NCBI RefSeq assembly: GCF_009193295.2
Contig: NZ_CP059973.1
Span: 186,001-250,000, forward strand
Direction of reading: 5' to 3'
Source of the DNA: Bacteroides luhongzhouii
GTDB lineage: Bacteria; Bacteroidota; Bacteroidia; Bacteroidales; Bacteroidaceae
DNA length: 64,000 nucleotides
A model generated the notes under the pieces. The model was not told where the DNA came from. It did no database searches and saw nothing but the letters and a program-made list of their open reading frames with translations. Below, in pieces: positions 36,008 through 45,491 of this stretch. The first letter of the stretch is position 1; each line of letters starts with the position of its first letter. The translations under genes and the position numbers were made by a program.

Positions 36008-37209
36008 GACATATGATGCTTACACAAATAGTAGACATATTAACAAAAAGCAATATAACTATTTCTGATGATTCTCTTTCAGTTGACAATTACAAGATAT
36101 TAGACGAAAGCAGCATTATTAGTTTGGAGAATTGCATTGAACAAATATATGATAATAAAGGGAATATTATTGGATTATCAGATATTCAAAAGAAGCAAAA
36201 TGTTCGTATTGTATTCTCTCTGTATAGATTAAACCAAACAGGTTATTATGAGACATCCGATGTCTTTGTTCGAAAAAACAAAATTATATCTCCTGCGTCC
36301 TATTATATTCAAAATATAGGATTCCAAAATAGTGAGCATACTTTTATAAAGAAATATCATGCCTTAATTAACTTTATTCAATCAATTGGTGATCTGGCTA
36401 AATACAAAGAAGAATCTCCTGATATAACAACATGTGTCATCATCTGCGAACAGAAAGCCCTTATTCTGCCTATCATTTACAGTGGTGAGGATGTTGTCAA
36501 TATAGATTTCCCAATAGAAGAAATGAATTATGCAACAGAATTATTCAAAAAAAATAATAGCGAAGAAAAACTTCTTTTCATTAATGAATTAATGGAATTT
36601 TTATCAAATGTAACAGAAGAAAATCGCTTTGTCTATTTATTGCAAAACTTCAATGAGTATTATTCCAAGTCTATTGATAGCTTTCAATATTATATCAGAA
36701 ACTTCTCATATAATAAACTGAAATCAGAATTAGATAATGCGATATTAGATTATTCTAAAAAAATACAATCAGTAATTAATGATGCACAGTCTAAACTCAT
36801 TGCTATTCCTGCTGCTTTTGTTTTAGCAGCAGCCAACATTGAATTTGATAATATATTATCAATAAAAAATATAGCTATTTTAATTAGCTTGTATATATTT
36901 GCTCTGTTAATAGGTATATTCCTAAATAACCAAAGCAGCGTCTTAAATATGATTGATATTAATATTCAATCATATAAAGGAACTTTTGGGGGTAATAGTA
37001 ACGTTGTAAAAGATGCATTTATATTAGTCGATAAGGAGCTAATGAAACAAAAAAACAGACTGTTTATTACTCAATTTATCAATTGGGGAATACCTGCTTT
37101 ATTAACACTCTTGTATATAGTTGTTTTCATAGCAAACATATCAATAATCACATCTGACATAATAATAAAAATATTAAAATCATGTATCACTCAGAATCTT
37201 CATATATAG
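36004..37209 (+). CDS. Membrane protein of the NdpA operon (cargo gene 2)
   Basis: Not recognised. 401 residues: a soluble N-terminal region (1-235) with alternating beta and alpha segments, a helical linker (SYNKLKSELDNAILDYSKKIQ, about 235-258), then hydrophobic segments at about 265-280, 288-307 and 361-385 with a hydrophilic loop between. There is no signal peptide. So the soluble part is probably cytoplasmic, anchored by a C-terminal membrane domain, an arrangement often seen in membrane-acting defence effectors. It is translationally coupled to both neighbours (4-bp and 28-bp overlaps). Confidence 0.75.
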   Translation: MRHMMLTQIVDILTKSNITISDDSLSVDNYKILDESSIISLENCIEQIYDNKGNIIGLSDIQKKQNVRIVFSLYRLNQTGYYETSDVFVRKNKIISPASYYIQNIGFQNSEHTFIKKYHALINFIQSIGDLAKYKEESPDITTCVIICEQKALILPIIYSGEDVVNIDFPIEEMNYATELFKKNNSEEKLLFINELMEFLSNVTEENRFVYLLQNFNEYYSKSIDSFQYYIRNFSYNKLKSELDNAILDYSKKIQSVINDAQSKLIAIPAAFVLAAANIEFDNILSIKNIAILISLYIFALLIGIFLNNQSSVLNMIDINIQSYKGTFGGNSNVVKDAFILVDKELMKQKNRLFITQFINWGIPALLTLLYIVVFIANISIITSDIIIKILKSCITQNLHI

Positions 37210-38219
37210 AAAATACTTCCTTGCATCTTGTTGGCAATAAATCAAACGAAGAAAATATTCGTTTCTCCAGCAACTTGCTAAATATAAGTACCGACTTAAA
37301 TAGAATTTTATTACACTATTTCTTGTCTTCTTTCAAAAGCAATGAATTCTATAATTTCTACCATGATATTAATATAGAAATGAATGAAGTGTATGTTTGT
37401 GTAGAAAATATATTTAAAAACAATGAAACATTACATGCACAGTCTATAAATCTGGCAAAACACTTGTATAAAAAAAGTACACATCCTCAAATCAAGGGTG
37501 GCGAATTTTATACCGTTTACTTTAAAGATTGCATTTTAGAAGGAGAGATAGTAGATGCTATTGGTTTATTTAAATCAGAGAATAAAGACACTTTTTTAAA
37601 AGTATCAACGCTGAAAAATGATTTTAAAATCGAAACTGTTGAAGGCGTTAATATCAATAAATTAGATAAAGGTTGTTTGATATTCAATAAAGAACGCGAG
37701 AGTGGATATATAGTTGTTGTAGTAGATAATACAAACAAAGGGATTGAAGCACAATATTGGTTGGATGATTTTTTAAGTATTAGACAACGCAATGATGAAT
37801 ATCATGACACCCAAAACATACTCTCACTTTGCAAAAGCTTTATAAAAAAAGAGTTGCCAAAACATTTTGAAATTTCAAAAGCAGATCAAGCTGAATTACT
37901 GAATAAATCAGTGAGCTATTTTAAAAATAATGAGAATTTCAATATGAAAGAATTTGCTAGTGAGGTAATTTGCCAACCAGAAATCATTAATACTTTTAAT
38001 CAGTACAAGTCTTCATTCCAAGAAGACTATGATATAAGAATTGCAGATAATTTCACTATTTCAGAAAGTGCTGTAAAAAAACAAGTACGTTCAATAAAAA
38101 GTGTGATCAAACTAGATAAAAATTTCGACATCTATATTCATGGAAATTCAGAGCTTATAGAGCAAGGGGAGGATAGTAAAGGGAAATTTTATAAAATGTA
38201 TTACACCGAAGAATCGTAG
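37182..38219 (+). CDS. Second NdpA-like nucleoid-associated protein (cargo gene 3)
   Basis: 345 residues of a divergent NdpA branch: YKKSTHPQIKGGEFYTVYFKDCILEGE, DAIGLFKSENKDTFLKV, GCLIFNKERESGYIVVVVDN, AQYWLDDFLSIRQRNDEYHDT and a C-terminal beta-rich end. It is clearly not a duplicate of cargo gene 1 but shares the general domain. Start overlaps the membrane-protein gene by 28 bp; a start further inside cannot be excluded. The operon ends about 210 bp before attR. Confidence 0.75.
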   Translation: MYHSESSYIENTSLHLVGNKSNEENIRFSSNLLNISTDLNRILLHYFLSSFKSNEFYNFYHDINIEMNEVYVCVENIFKNNETLHAQSINLAKHLYKKSTHPQIKGGEFYTVYFKDCILEGEIVDAIGLFKSENKDTFLKVSTLKNDFKIETVEGVNINKLDKGCLIFNKERESGYIVVVVDNTNKGIEAQYWLDDFLSIRQRNDEYHDTQNILSLCKSFIKKELPKHFEISKADQAELLNKSVSYFKNNENFNMKEFASEVICQPEIINTFNQYKSSFQEDYDIRIADNFTISESAVKKQVRSIKSVIKLDKNFDIYIHGNSELIEQGEDSKGKFYKMYYTEES

Positions 38220-38428
38220 AGCATTGACTTACCGTATAAGGTTAGAGTAATAAAAATGCAGTCAATAATTTGTTAGAAAAGGAAATGATACTATCTTTGC
38301 CCTCAGTATTCTCCATGAGCAAACTACCGCAAAAGCACGTAGCAAATTAGTGGGATAAATCATGGGATATGCTTGAAGCTAAAAATATAAAGTTTTAAAT
38401 ATCAGCATGGTAATTCCTATTGGAGAAT

Positions 38429-38443
38429 CCCAGGCGGATCACT
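38429..38443 (+). repeat. attR, 15-bp direct repeat
   Basis: cccaggcggatcact, identical to 25777-25791. It is followed by a hairpin homologous to that behind the tRNA. Only the last part of the tRNA sequence is present. Confidence 0.85.
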
Positions 38444-38446
38444 CAA

Positions 38447-38481
38447 GAAATCCCCGATAATCATAGATTATCGGGGATTTC
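38447..38481 (+). terminator. Original tRNA-Lys terminator, now behind attR
   Basis: gaaatccccgataatc (38447-38462) and gattatcggggatttc (38466-38481) form a perfect 16-bp stem followed by tcttttt. Similar to 25814-25846; probably the chromosomal terminator displaced by integration. Confidence 0.75.
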
Positions 38482-38605
38482 TCTTTTTGGGCAGCTAACA
38501 GAAATAGAGGATCATGATAAGCGTAAGCCAGTCTGACTGATACCGATACCAAGCTATACGCCGTCAGTCTTCTCGATTGCAACAAGAATCAGCAGTTTCT
38601 CTTTC

Positions 38606-39682
38606 TCATCTTCCTATCAATTCCAAAAATAAATTCGGAAGAGTGTCAGTTGAATCTTGAACAAAATTCTTATACTTATAATAGATATAAGGAAATGATT
38701 TATCTTTTGTACTTAATGGCGCTTCTTTATACACTTGATTCATTATAGGAGCAACATAGCTTAATTTGTAAGAACTAAACTGACTTGCAATTAGACGAGC
38801 TTTGCTCAACTTGTTCATCTCTTGCGCATTAACAAATTCATGCATTAAACGCTGATATTCTGCATGTCTCGTCCAATCTTTGCCAAATGGAAGATCCGGA
38901 AAAGAGATGACATCAACTTCTTTGAGTATAAAATCTGTAGAGTTCTGTGACCAAGTTATAATAAACAAACGTAATCCAGATTGAACTCTTAATATTTCTT
39001 GCGACTGCCAACGTCTTACATCATTATCATATTGAATATAACCATACTGGTTAGTTCTTGCATATTTTCCCAAGAAAAATTCATTGTTGCAATGCTTAGC
39101 GACTTCAGTATTATTTGCATTCTGAAATTCTAGTATTGCAATTGGCTGAGAATCTTGATTTGAAACAAAACAATCTATATTTGTAGGCCAAGCACATCCA
39201 GCACTTCTAAGAGCTCTGTCAAAATAAGGCAAGTCTTTACGCTCACGATATGGTTTTGTCGACTTCCAATCCTTAATTGTAGAGATCCAGTTAGAAAAGC
39301 CATGATATGTATCATATGAGACAGAGAATTTGCATGTAGCAAGATTCAAAATAGTATACACCCATACGGACTCCTCTTCATCACAATACAATACATATGT
39401 CAATGGACAATTGAAAGCATTTGCAAAATTTATTTTTCGTTGTAGAACTTCAGGTGTCTCTAATGATATTATTGCAGAAAGAACATCTCTTTCAGAAGAT
39501 ATACCTGGAACAAAATCCACTCTCGCACGTTCAAATAAATGTGTAACAATATTGTTATTGTTTTCATTACATCCTTCAATGGCATCAAAGAAGAGCCCTG
39601 TCTTTTCAACTAGTATTTTCTTTGCCCAATTAATAGCATCACTTCGCTCAGAAGTTTCCTTACGATAATTTATAAATGCCAT
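38606..39682 (-). CDS. Unknown protein of the type III R-M operon, possible PD-(D/E)xK-like
   Basis: Not recognised as a named family. 358 residues, no signal peptide. A possible nuclease-like core is visible: FDRALRSAGCAWPTNIDCFV with D170, then a hydrophobic strand IAILEFQNA with E185 and Q187, resembling the D-xn-ExK/Q pattern of PD-(D/E)xK enzymes. It is the third gene of the mod-res operon, 11 bp after res, so a role linked to restriction or anti-phage activity is likely. res already has its own nuclease site, so this would be an additional or regulatory protein. Confidence 0.6.
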   Translation of the reverse strand: MAFINYRKETSERSDAINWAKKILVEKTGLFFDAIEGCNENNNNIVTHLFERARVDFVPGISSERDVLSAIISLETPEVLQRKINFANAFNCPLTYVLYCDEEESVWVYTILNLATCKFSVSYDTYHGFSNWISTIKDWKSTKPYRERKDLPYFDRALRSAGCAWPTNIDCFVSNQDSQPIAILEFQNANNTEVAKHCNNEFFLGKYARTNQYGYIQYDNDVRRWQSQEILRVQSGLRLFIITWSQNSTDFILKEVDVISFPDLPFGKDWTRHAEYQRLMHEFVNAQEMNKLSKARLIASQFSSYKLSYVAPIMNQVYKEAPLSTKDKSFPYIYYKYKNFVQDSTDTLPNLFLELIGR

Positions 39683-39693
39683 AATAAATTTGA

Positions 39694-42600
39694 TTAATTA
39701 ATTGTTTGCATCACATCTAATAGATGCTCATAACTATCTACATCATGATACTTAACATTTTCGGTAGACATTTCATTGAAAAGCTTCTTTGCACAACTAA
39801 TCTTTGCTTTCTCAATTGCACGAAGTTCCATTGAATCCATTGTTCCTTTAGTTTCTGCGATGAAGAAAATATGCTTCACTGTACCTTTTTTGAAAGCTAT
39901 TGCCCAATCTGGAGAATAGTTGCCTACTGGTGTAGGAATATGAAAACTCTTTGGTAGTTTTGCGTATACCTCAACTTCCTCTGCGCTTTCAAGGCTTTGG
40001 CAAAAAGTCTTTTCTATACTATTTTCTGCTGTTCCATCAGTGAAAACATAATCTGTGATATGACGTTTTGCACGAATAGCTTTATCATAGCCTGTACTAT
40101 GTTTTTCTGCTGTAAAAATAGAATTATCATACTTACCCTCAATGCGATTATACGAGATATGCTCAATAACCATAGTCGCTTTTTGAGCTTTAATCAGGTT
40201 AATAACCTTCGTTATAAACTCCTCTGGATTAACCGCAAACATCATTTTTTTCTCTGGAGTTAATTTCTCCAAAATACGACTAACAGTTATTCGTGTTAGG
40301 GTAGCTCCTTTGGCAATATCACCAATCAAATCATAGGGTGTTGTACATGCATATGTATTTCGCAAGTTTTGTGAGCGCGAAGAAACTCCACCAAATGTCG
40401 TTCCACTCTTAATTTGCAATTGAGATATTTTTTCATTTTGTTGTCCAGTTGTTATGCTATATCTTACTTGTGCAACATGCAATTCTTTATTAATCACCTC
40501 AGAAGCATTCTTAATCAATTCTTCACTGTCAAGACTTACAGTATATGCATACTTATGATTAATTTTTTTCCATAAATCCTGGAATTCTTTCTTATAAAAG
40601 TTCTCGTTAAGCGGGTTATCTTCAATTGTAGTATCGTGACCATTTTCAAACATACCATCCAAAGCATGCTCATCAAAAATAGATTGAATGAGTTTATGAA
40701 CTGGTTCTTCCATGCCACGGAGTTTTTTGGGTAGCTGTTCCAATGTTCCACTTATAACCGCTTTGTGATATTCTTTCGTAATACCACCTTTAGAATCGAT
40801 ATAGTCGTTGTCCACGAGGTAAGAAACAATACTTGCCGCCTGTTGATCATCAATTGTGATAATGTTTTCGCCAACCTTTAGTATCTTACCCTTAAAATAT
40901 TCTGTAGTCGCTTTAGTCGGACGATCATAAAGAACATCTCTTGTCTCTTTCTGTAAATCGGTCACAAAAGTAGCATAGCTTTCGCTTGCAATTACAGTGA
41001 GTTTATTAATCTCGTGAACCAGGTCTTCACCTATAGTCTGTGCATCCATGCGGGTTCCCAAGCTGTTCACTGCAAGGCGTAACCCTCGTCCAACCTCTTG
41101 ACGCTTAACTGTTGCACTTTCGGAATGTTTAAGAGTACAAATCTGGAAAACATTTGGATTATCCCACCCCTCACGTAGTGCTGAATGAGAGAATATAAAA
41201 CGTGTTGGCTCATCAAAACTTAACAAACGCTCCTTATTTTTTAAGATCAGATCATACGCAGAAATGTCATCTGAAATATCTGATCCTTTTTTCAATTCGC
41301 TGTTAACACTATGCCCTTTTTTATCAATACTAAAGTATCCACGATGAATATCATGAGTATCAAAGCGACGAAGATATACCTGATAATCATCCTTTTCAGC
41401 TTCATCACCACTTAAACCAAATAATCTCAGTTTATCATTAAGTATATTGTTATATTCCTCCTCAAAAATTTTCCCATATTCTCCAAGAAGTTCTTCTCCA
41501 TCTTCACCATATTGACGATACATTGAAACATGATCTATAAAAAAAAGCGAAAGTGTCTTTATACCCCTACGGAATAACGCCTCTTCCTTTTCAAAATGAG
41601 ATTGAATTGTCTCACGAATTTGAATACGACGCATATCCTTTTCAGAGATGTCACCAACGACATTTCCTGTTTTCATTATTTCTCCATTGACAAATTCAAT
41701 CGTACTATTATCTGGATCGATATTATTTATTGTATATCCACTTTTATACTGTTGTAATTCATTGGATGCTAAATATAAGTTATCTCCTACACCCAAAACT
41801 TTAGTTTTTCGAACAACACCATTTGCTTGGCGCACTTCGATTTCTAATCTTGCCATCGGAGGCTTATTACTTGAAACAACGATCTTTTCGAAGAAAATAT
41901 ATCGGTCAGTACCTCGAAGATTGTGTATTTCAAAACCTTTTACTTGGATTTTCTTTACAAGTTTTTTATTGTATGCATCAAGAGCGTCAAGAACATACAC
42001 CTCATTGTGATGATTCTTATGAGTAGCCGAGTAGTTGATCAAAAAAAGAGGATTAAAGTTCTTGATTCCTGTTTGAGTAGCAGCACCTTCCATTTTTTGT
42101 GGTTCATCCAGGATGACAATTGGACGATTTGCTTTAATAATATCTATAGGACGACGACTGTTAAACTCATCACGTTTTGAGTATATAATACGACTTTCTT
42201 TATTCTTTGCCCCCTCTCTCATTGACGTTGCAAATGCTTGAGTATTTATAATCATCACATTTATTCCAGCATCACTTGAGAATTTATCTAATGCATTTAA
42301 ATTACCACTGTTGTAAATGAAAAATCTTGCTTTTTTGCCATAATGTCTCATGAAATGCTCAACTGTCATTTCCATAGACTTTTTTACGCCTTCACGTATG
42401 GCAATACTAGGTACGACTACGATAAATTTACTCCATCCGTACTGCTTATTCAGCTCAAACATGGTCTTCACATACACATAAGTCTTACCTGTACCGGTTT
42501 CCATTTCGACATCCAAAGATACACGCCCTATGGCTGAAAATAGTTTTGATGACTTATGTATATTCTGCTGCGCTTGAATTGCATTAATGTTTTCAAGTAG

Positions 42601-42885
42601 TTGCTGATCCGACAAAACAATATCTGCATTACGATATCCAGCTGCATCCAGCTGTTCCTCAGCATCTGAGACATCAATACCATCTCCCAAATCATTAAAA
42701 TGCAACCGGAGAGCTTGAACTTCTTCTTTAGAAGCTGCCTTTGCTTTTTTTCCAGAATCTCTTGCATAGATAGTGTTATCACTAGTCTCATCAAACTTTG
42801 GTTGGCCTGCAAAAACACTAACGATGCTTTCAACAGCATCTGTTTGATATGGTTGTATTTTGAAATCAAATTTCATTTCTTTCAT
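39694..42885 (-). CDS. res: Type III restriction enzyme Res subunit (helicase-nuclease)
   Basis: ATP-dependent translocase/endonuclease that cleaves unmodified DNA when complexed with Mod. The 1063 residues have Walker A METGTGKTYV (GTGKT 131-135), a DEPQ box (260-263), downstream superfamily 2 motifs (FIFSHSALREGWDNPNVFQIC and QEVGRGLRLAVN) and the C-terminal nuclease site SPDWAIAF...FIAETKG (D993, E1011, K1013). All key residues are present, so the enzyme looks functional. Start is 3 bp after the mod stop. Confidence 0.93.
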   Translation of the reverse strand: MKEMKFDFKIQPYQTDAVESIVSVFAGQPKFDETSDNTIYARDSGKKAKAASKEEVQALRLHFNDLGDGIDVSDAEEQLDAAGYRNADIVLSDQQLLENINAIQAQQNIHKSSKLFSAIGRVSLDVEMETGTGKTYVYVKTMFELNKQYGWSKFIVVVPSIAIREGVKKSMEMTVEHFMRHYGKKARFFIYNSGNLNALDKFSSDAGINVMIINTQAFATSMREGAKNKESRIIYSKRDEFNSRRPIDIIKANRPIVILDEPQKMEGAATQTGIKNFNPLFLINYSATHKNHHNEVYVLDALDAYNKKLVKKIQVKGFEIHNLRGTDRYIFFEKIVVSSNKPPMARLEIEVRQANGVVRKTKVLGVGDNLYLASNELQQYKSGYTINNIDPDNSTIEFVNGEIMKTGNVVGDISEKDMRRIQIRETIQSHFEKEEALFRRGIKTLSLFFIDHVSMYRQYGEDGEELLGEYGKIFEEEYNNILNDKLRLFGLSGDEAEKDDYQVYLRRFDTHDIHRGYFSIDKKGHSVNSELKKGSDISDDISAYDLILKNKERLLSFDEPTRFIFSHSALREGWDNPNVFQICTLKHSESATVKRQEVGRGLRLAVNSLGTRMDAQTIGEDLVHEINKLTVIASESYATFVTDLQKETRDVLYDRPTKATTEYFKGKILKVGENIITIDDQQAASIVSYLVDNDYIDSKGGITKEYHKAVISGTLEQLPKKLRGMEEPVHKLIQSIFDEHALDGMFENGHDTTIEDNPLNENFYKKEFQDLWKKINHKYAYTVSLDSEELIKNASEVINKELHVAQVRYSITTGQQNEKISQLQIKSGTTFGGVSSRSQNLRNTYACTTPYDLIGDIAKGATLTRITVSRILEKLTPEKKMMFAVNPEEFITKVINLIKAQKATMVIEHISYNRIEGKYDNSIFTAEKHSTGYDKAIRAKRHITDYVFTDGTAENSIEKTFCQSLESAEEVEVYAKLPKSFHIPTPVGNYSPDWAIAFKKGTVKHIFFIAETKGTMDSMELRAIEKAKISCAKKLFNEMSTENVKYHDVDSYEHLLDVMQTIN

Positions 42886-42888
42886 TGT

Positions 42889-44841
42889 TTAATATACCTT
42901 AAGATGGGTATCCGGGCTATATGACTTAAACAACTGTTCAAAGTTAACAGCAACACTATCGTTTGCCATAGAACTATCTCGCATTACAAAATAATATGGT
43001 TTGCTCTGAGCTATTTCTGAAATAACTTTATCAGTAACTCCTGGTTCAAAACAAGCCATCATATAACCATCTGCAACAGAATATACAGTTTTACCATGTA
43101 TAATGGTTGTCTCTATTTTACTTGAGAGAAGGCAATCTAATTCCAACATGGCCTGAAACAACAAATCATCAGCTGTTCTGTCTAACTTTATATTATCAAC
43201 AGTAGATGCAAACAAATCCTTTGTAACATAATCGTTAGGAGTATACCATACCTGTTGCATATTACTTGAATCCAGTTTTAACACACGAAAACCTGTGTCA
43301 AACGAAGCATCAGGATACGTTTCTTTTAGCATCTTAGATGCCTGCCGTATACGTTCTTTTCCTATTTCACAAATGTTTTTAAAACCTGCCTTATTCGCTT
43401 CACTTTTAGGTTCAGTAGGTTCCTGCAACTGTACCATGATAAACTTTTTACGAGTACCCTCTTTGGCGTTCATCTCCATAACAGCATGCGCAGTTGTTGC
43501 AGAGCCAGAGAAGAAGTCTAAAATAATACAATCATCATCTGGAGCCGCAAAACCAATAATACGACTTAATAAGGAAACTGATTTAGGATTATCAAATATT
43601 TTTTTACCGCCAAGTAATTGTTCCAGTTGCTTTGTTGAAGCTCTGCCATCTTCATAATATATACTTTTAAACTGTTCTTTGACAGTCTCTATACGTTTTT
43701 TAACGTGAGGTTGTGTCGTTTCATCTTTTCCCCACTCAATATCTCCAACCTTATCATAATCCCAAAAAGTTGTTTCAGTCCAACGCCAACCGAATTCAGG
43801 CTTTACACACGGTTTACCAGTAACAGGATGAATGATATCAAATGTATAGCCACCAGGTTTTGTATTAGATGAATTTGTGGAGTTACTGTACACACCACGT
43901 TCATCCACATTATTATAATGAGATACTCCCTTTAAATCTGTCTCATTTGCTTTTATCCATTGGCGCAATAGTTTCTGCTGTTCAGCAATGTCTGTAGTTT
44001 TATGCTTTATCAATTTATATTGTGCATTGATCTTTTGAGCTTTATCAGACTCAACAAACCATGGAGTAAGGAAATTCACATCCTTTGCAAAACAAAGAAT
44101 GTACTCATGCTCTGTTGATATTTGACGAGGATTGTTATCTGTAGCTGATTGCCAAATAATTTCACCAACAAAATTTATTGAGCCAAATAGTTCACAACAA
44201 ATCTTTTTCAAATTCTCAACTTCATTCTGGTCAATACTAATAAATATCACACCGTCTTTTGCAAGCAAATTTCTAGCAATCTTTAAACGAGGATACATCA
44301 TGTTAAGCCAGTCAGTATGAAAGCGGCCATTAGACTCCATATTAGCGGATAGCCGATTTCCATCTTCATTATATTGGCCTGAGCGCAACATATATTCTGA
44401 TGTCGTCTGAGAAAATTTGTCTGGATATACAAATTCCTTACCTGTATTATAAGGTGGGTCTATATAAATCAGTTTAACTGTATCCAAGTAATTTTCTTGC
44501 AAGAGCTTTAGAACTTCAAGATTATCACCTTCTATATAAAGATTTTCGGTTGTATTGAAGTCTCCATAACTTTCTCCTATACAAGGGCGAAGTGTGTTCA
44601 TACTTGGAGCATTTGCTGCAAGAATAGCTTTTCTCTTGTCGGGCCAGGTGAACTGGTAACGTTCATCTTTGCCTTCTACAACATATGTAGAGATCTCTTG
44701 CATAAGTACGTCTTTATCAATAGCTCTAACCAGGTTACCATCGATATCAACGGTTTCCGTCACAGCATTTGGAAACAGTGCAGCAAGTTTTGCAAAATTC
44801 TCATCTGCTCGATTTTTGGTTTGCATTCTTAGTCTATTCAT
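42889..44841 (-). CDS. mod: Type III DNA methyltransferase Mod subunit (N6-adenine)
   Basis: Recognition and methylation subunit. 650 residues; motif IV DPPYNTG (128-134) precedes motif I DFFSGSATTAHAVM (442 onward), the beta-class order, with the target recognition domain in between (about 205-400). It methylates adenine in one strand of an asymmetric site; the specificity is not deducible. No tandem repeat tract typical of phase-variable mod genes was seen in the coding region. First gene of the operon with res and the 38606 gene; two XRE regulators lie upstream on the same strand. Confidence 0.92.
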   Translation of the reverse strand: MNRLRMQTKNRADENFAKLAALFPNAVTETVDIDGNLVRAIDKDVLMQEISTYVVEGKDERYQFTWPDKRKAILAANAPSMNTLRPCIGESYGDFNTTENLYIEGDNLEVLKLLQENYLDTVKLIYIDPPYNTGKEFVYPDKFSQTTSEYMLRSGQYNEDGNRLSANMESNGRFHTDWLNMMYPRLKIARNLLAKDGVIFISIDQNEVENLKKICCELFGSINFVGEIIWQSATDNNPRQISTEHEYILCFAKDVNFLTPWFVESDKAQKINAQYKLIKHKTTDIAEQQKLLRQWIKANETDLKGVSHYNNVDERGVYSNSTNSSNTKPGGYTFDIIHPVTGKPCVKPEFGWRWTETTFWDYDKVGDIEWGKDETTQPHVKKRIETVKEQFKSIYYEDGRASTKQLEQLLGGKKIFDNPKSVSLLSRIIGFAAPDDDCIILDFFSGSATTAHAVMEMNAKEGTRKKFIMVQLQEPTEPKSEANKAGFKNICEIGKERIRQASKMLKETYPDASFDTGFRVLKLDSSNMQQVWYTPNDYVTKDLFASTVDNIKLDRTADDLLFQAMLELDCLLSSKIETTIIHGKTVYSVADGYMMACFEPGVTDKVISEIAQSKPYYFVMRDSSMANDSVAVNFEQLFKSYSPDTHLKVY

Positions 44842-45067
44842 ATATATATTTTAGTTTTTATCAAATAAAAATTACTACATCAACCTCTTAATTCTTTTTT
44901 GAGCTTAAGTATTTACTGATGCAACTCAAATTTCTTCCGATATTGGACTTCTTTGCGAGCTTTTGATTCTAACATCGCCATATGTTTTTAAAGGCTTCAT
45001 TATAAGCGATCTGAGAAGTTGTATTCCTTTTCAGAATGTACATCTAGTATTGCTATTTGACCTTCTT

Positions 45068-45475
45068 TTACTTACTATCCTCTTTTCCCTTACTATATTT
45101 TTCTCTTTCTATTTTCAACAATTCCTCAAACAATTTCACAGCTTGCTCCATTGAAAAGTGATTGAGATTTTCCACATGAGTTATAGGACCTATATTAGAT
45201 GCACTCACATGGCAATTTTCATAAAAATTGTTTGTACTATATAGGACTGTTTCTTCTGTGAACTTCTTTAAGCCATCTTCCGTGACACCTAATGCGTCAG
45301 CTACTTGTTTTAATTTGTCGTCATCTATTTTTTCTGATTGCTCCATTTTAGAGATAGCTTGTTTAGTCACTCCCAATAGCTCCCCTAAATCAGTCTGTGT
45401 CATACCGCGAAGACGCCGTATTCGTTCTATTTTCCGTCCTAAATGCGAATTGTTCGTATAAGATTCAGTTTCCAT
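45068..45475 (-). CDS. XRE-family transcriptional regulator
   Basis: About 135 residues from METESYTNNSHLG at 45475 (the frame continues upstream, but that start overlaps the previous gene's end). Cro/CI-type HTH at about 12-70 (KIERIRRLRGMTQTDLGELLGVTKQAISKMEQSEKID), followed by a helical C-terminal tail. It ends 226 bp before mod and may control the restriction operon, although it could equally be a relic of another element. Confidence 0.82.
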   Translation of the reverse strand: METESYTNNSHLGRKIERIRRLRGMTQTDLGELLGVTKQAISKMEQSEKIDDDKLKQVADALGVTEDGLKKFTEETVLYSTNNFYENCHVSASNIGPITHVENLNHFSMEQAVKLFEELLKIEREKYSKGKEDSK

Positions 45476-45491
45476 AATAATAAATTTATTT

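Larger units (their letters stand above)
25777..38443. mobile_element. Integrative and mobilizable element in tRNA-Lys (about 12.7 kb)
   Basis: Bounded by the 15-bp direct repeat and holding integrase, excisionase-like HTH genes, an RteC-like regulator, oriT-like sequence and BtgA/BtgB mobilization genes, but no conjugation (tra) genes. So it would need a helper such as a CTnDOT-type element. Imperfect repeats near both ends (aaatcgtgggacta near 25903, aaatcatgggata near 38357, and an inverted copy near 27377-27390) could be integrase arm sites. The cargo next to attR is the NdpA/membrane-protein operon. The integrase frame is broken, so it may be immobile now. Confidence 0.85.
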
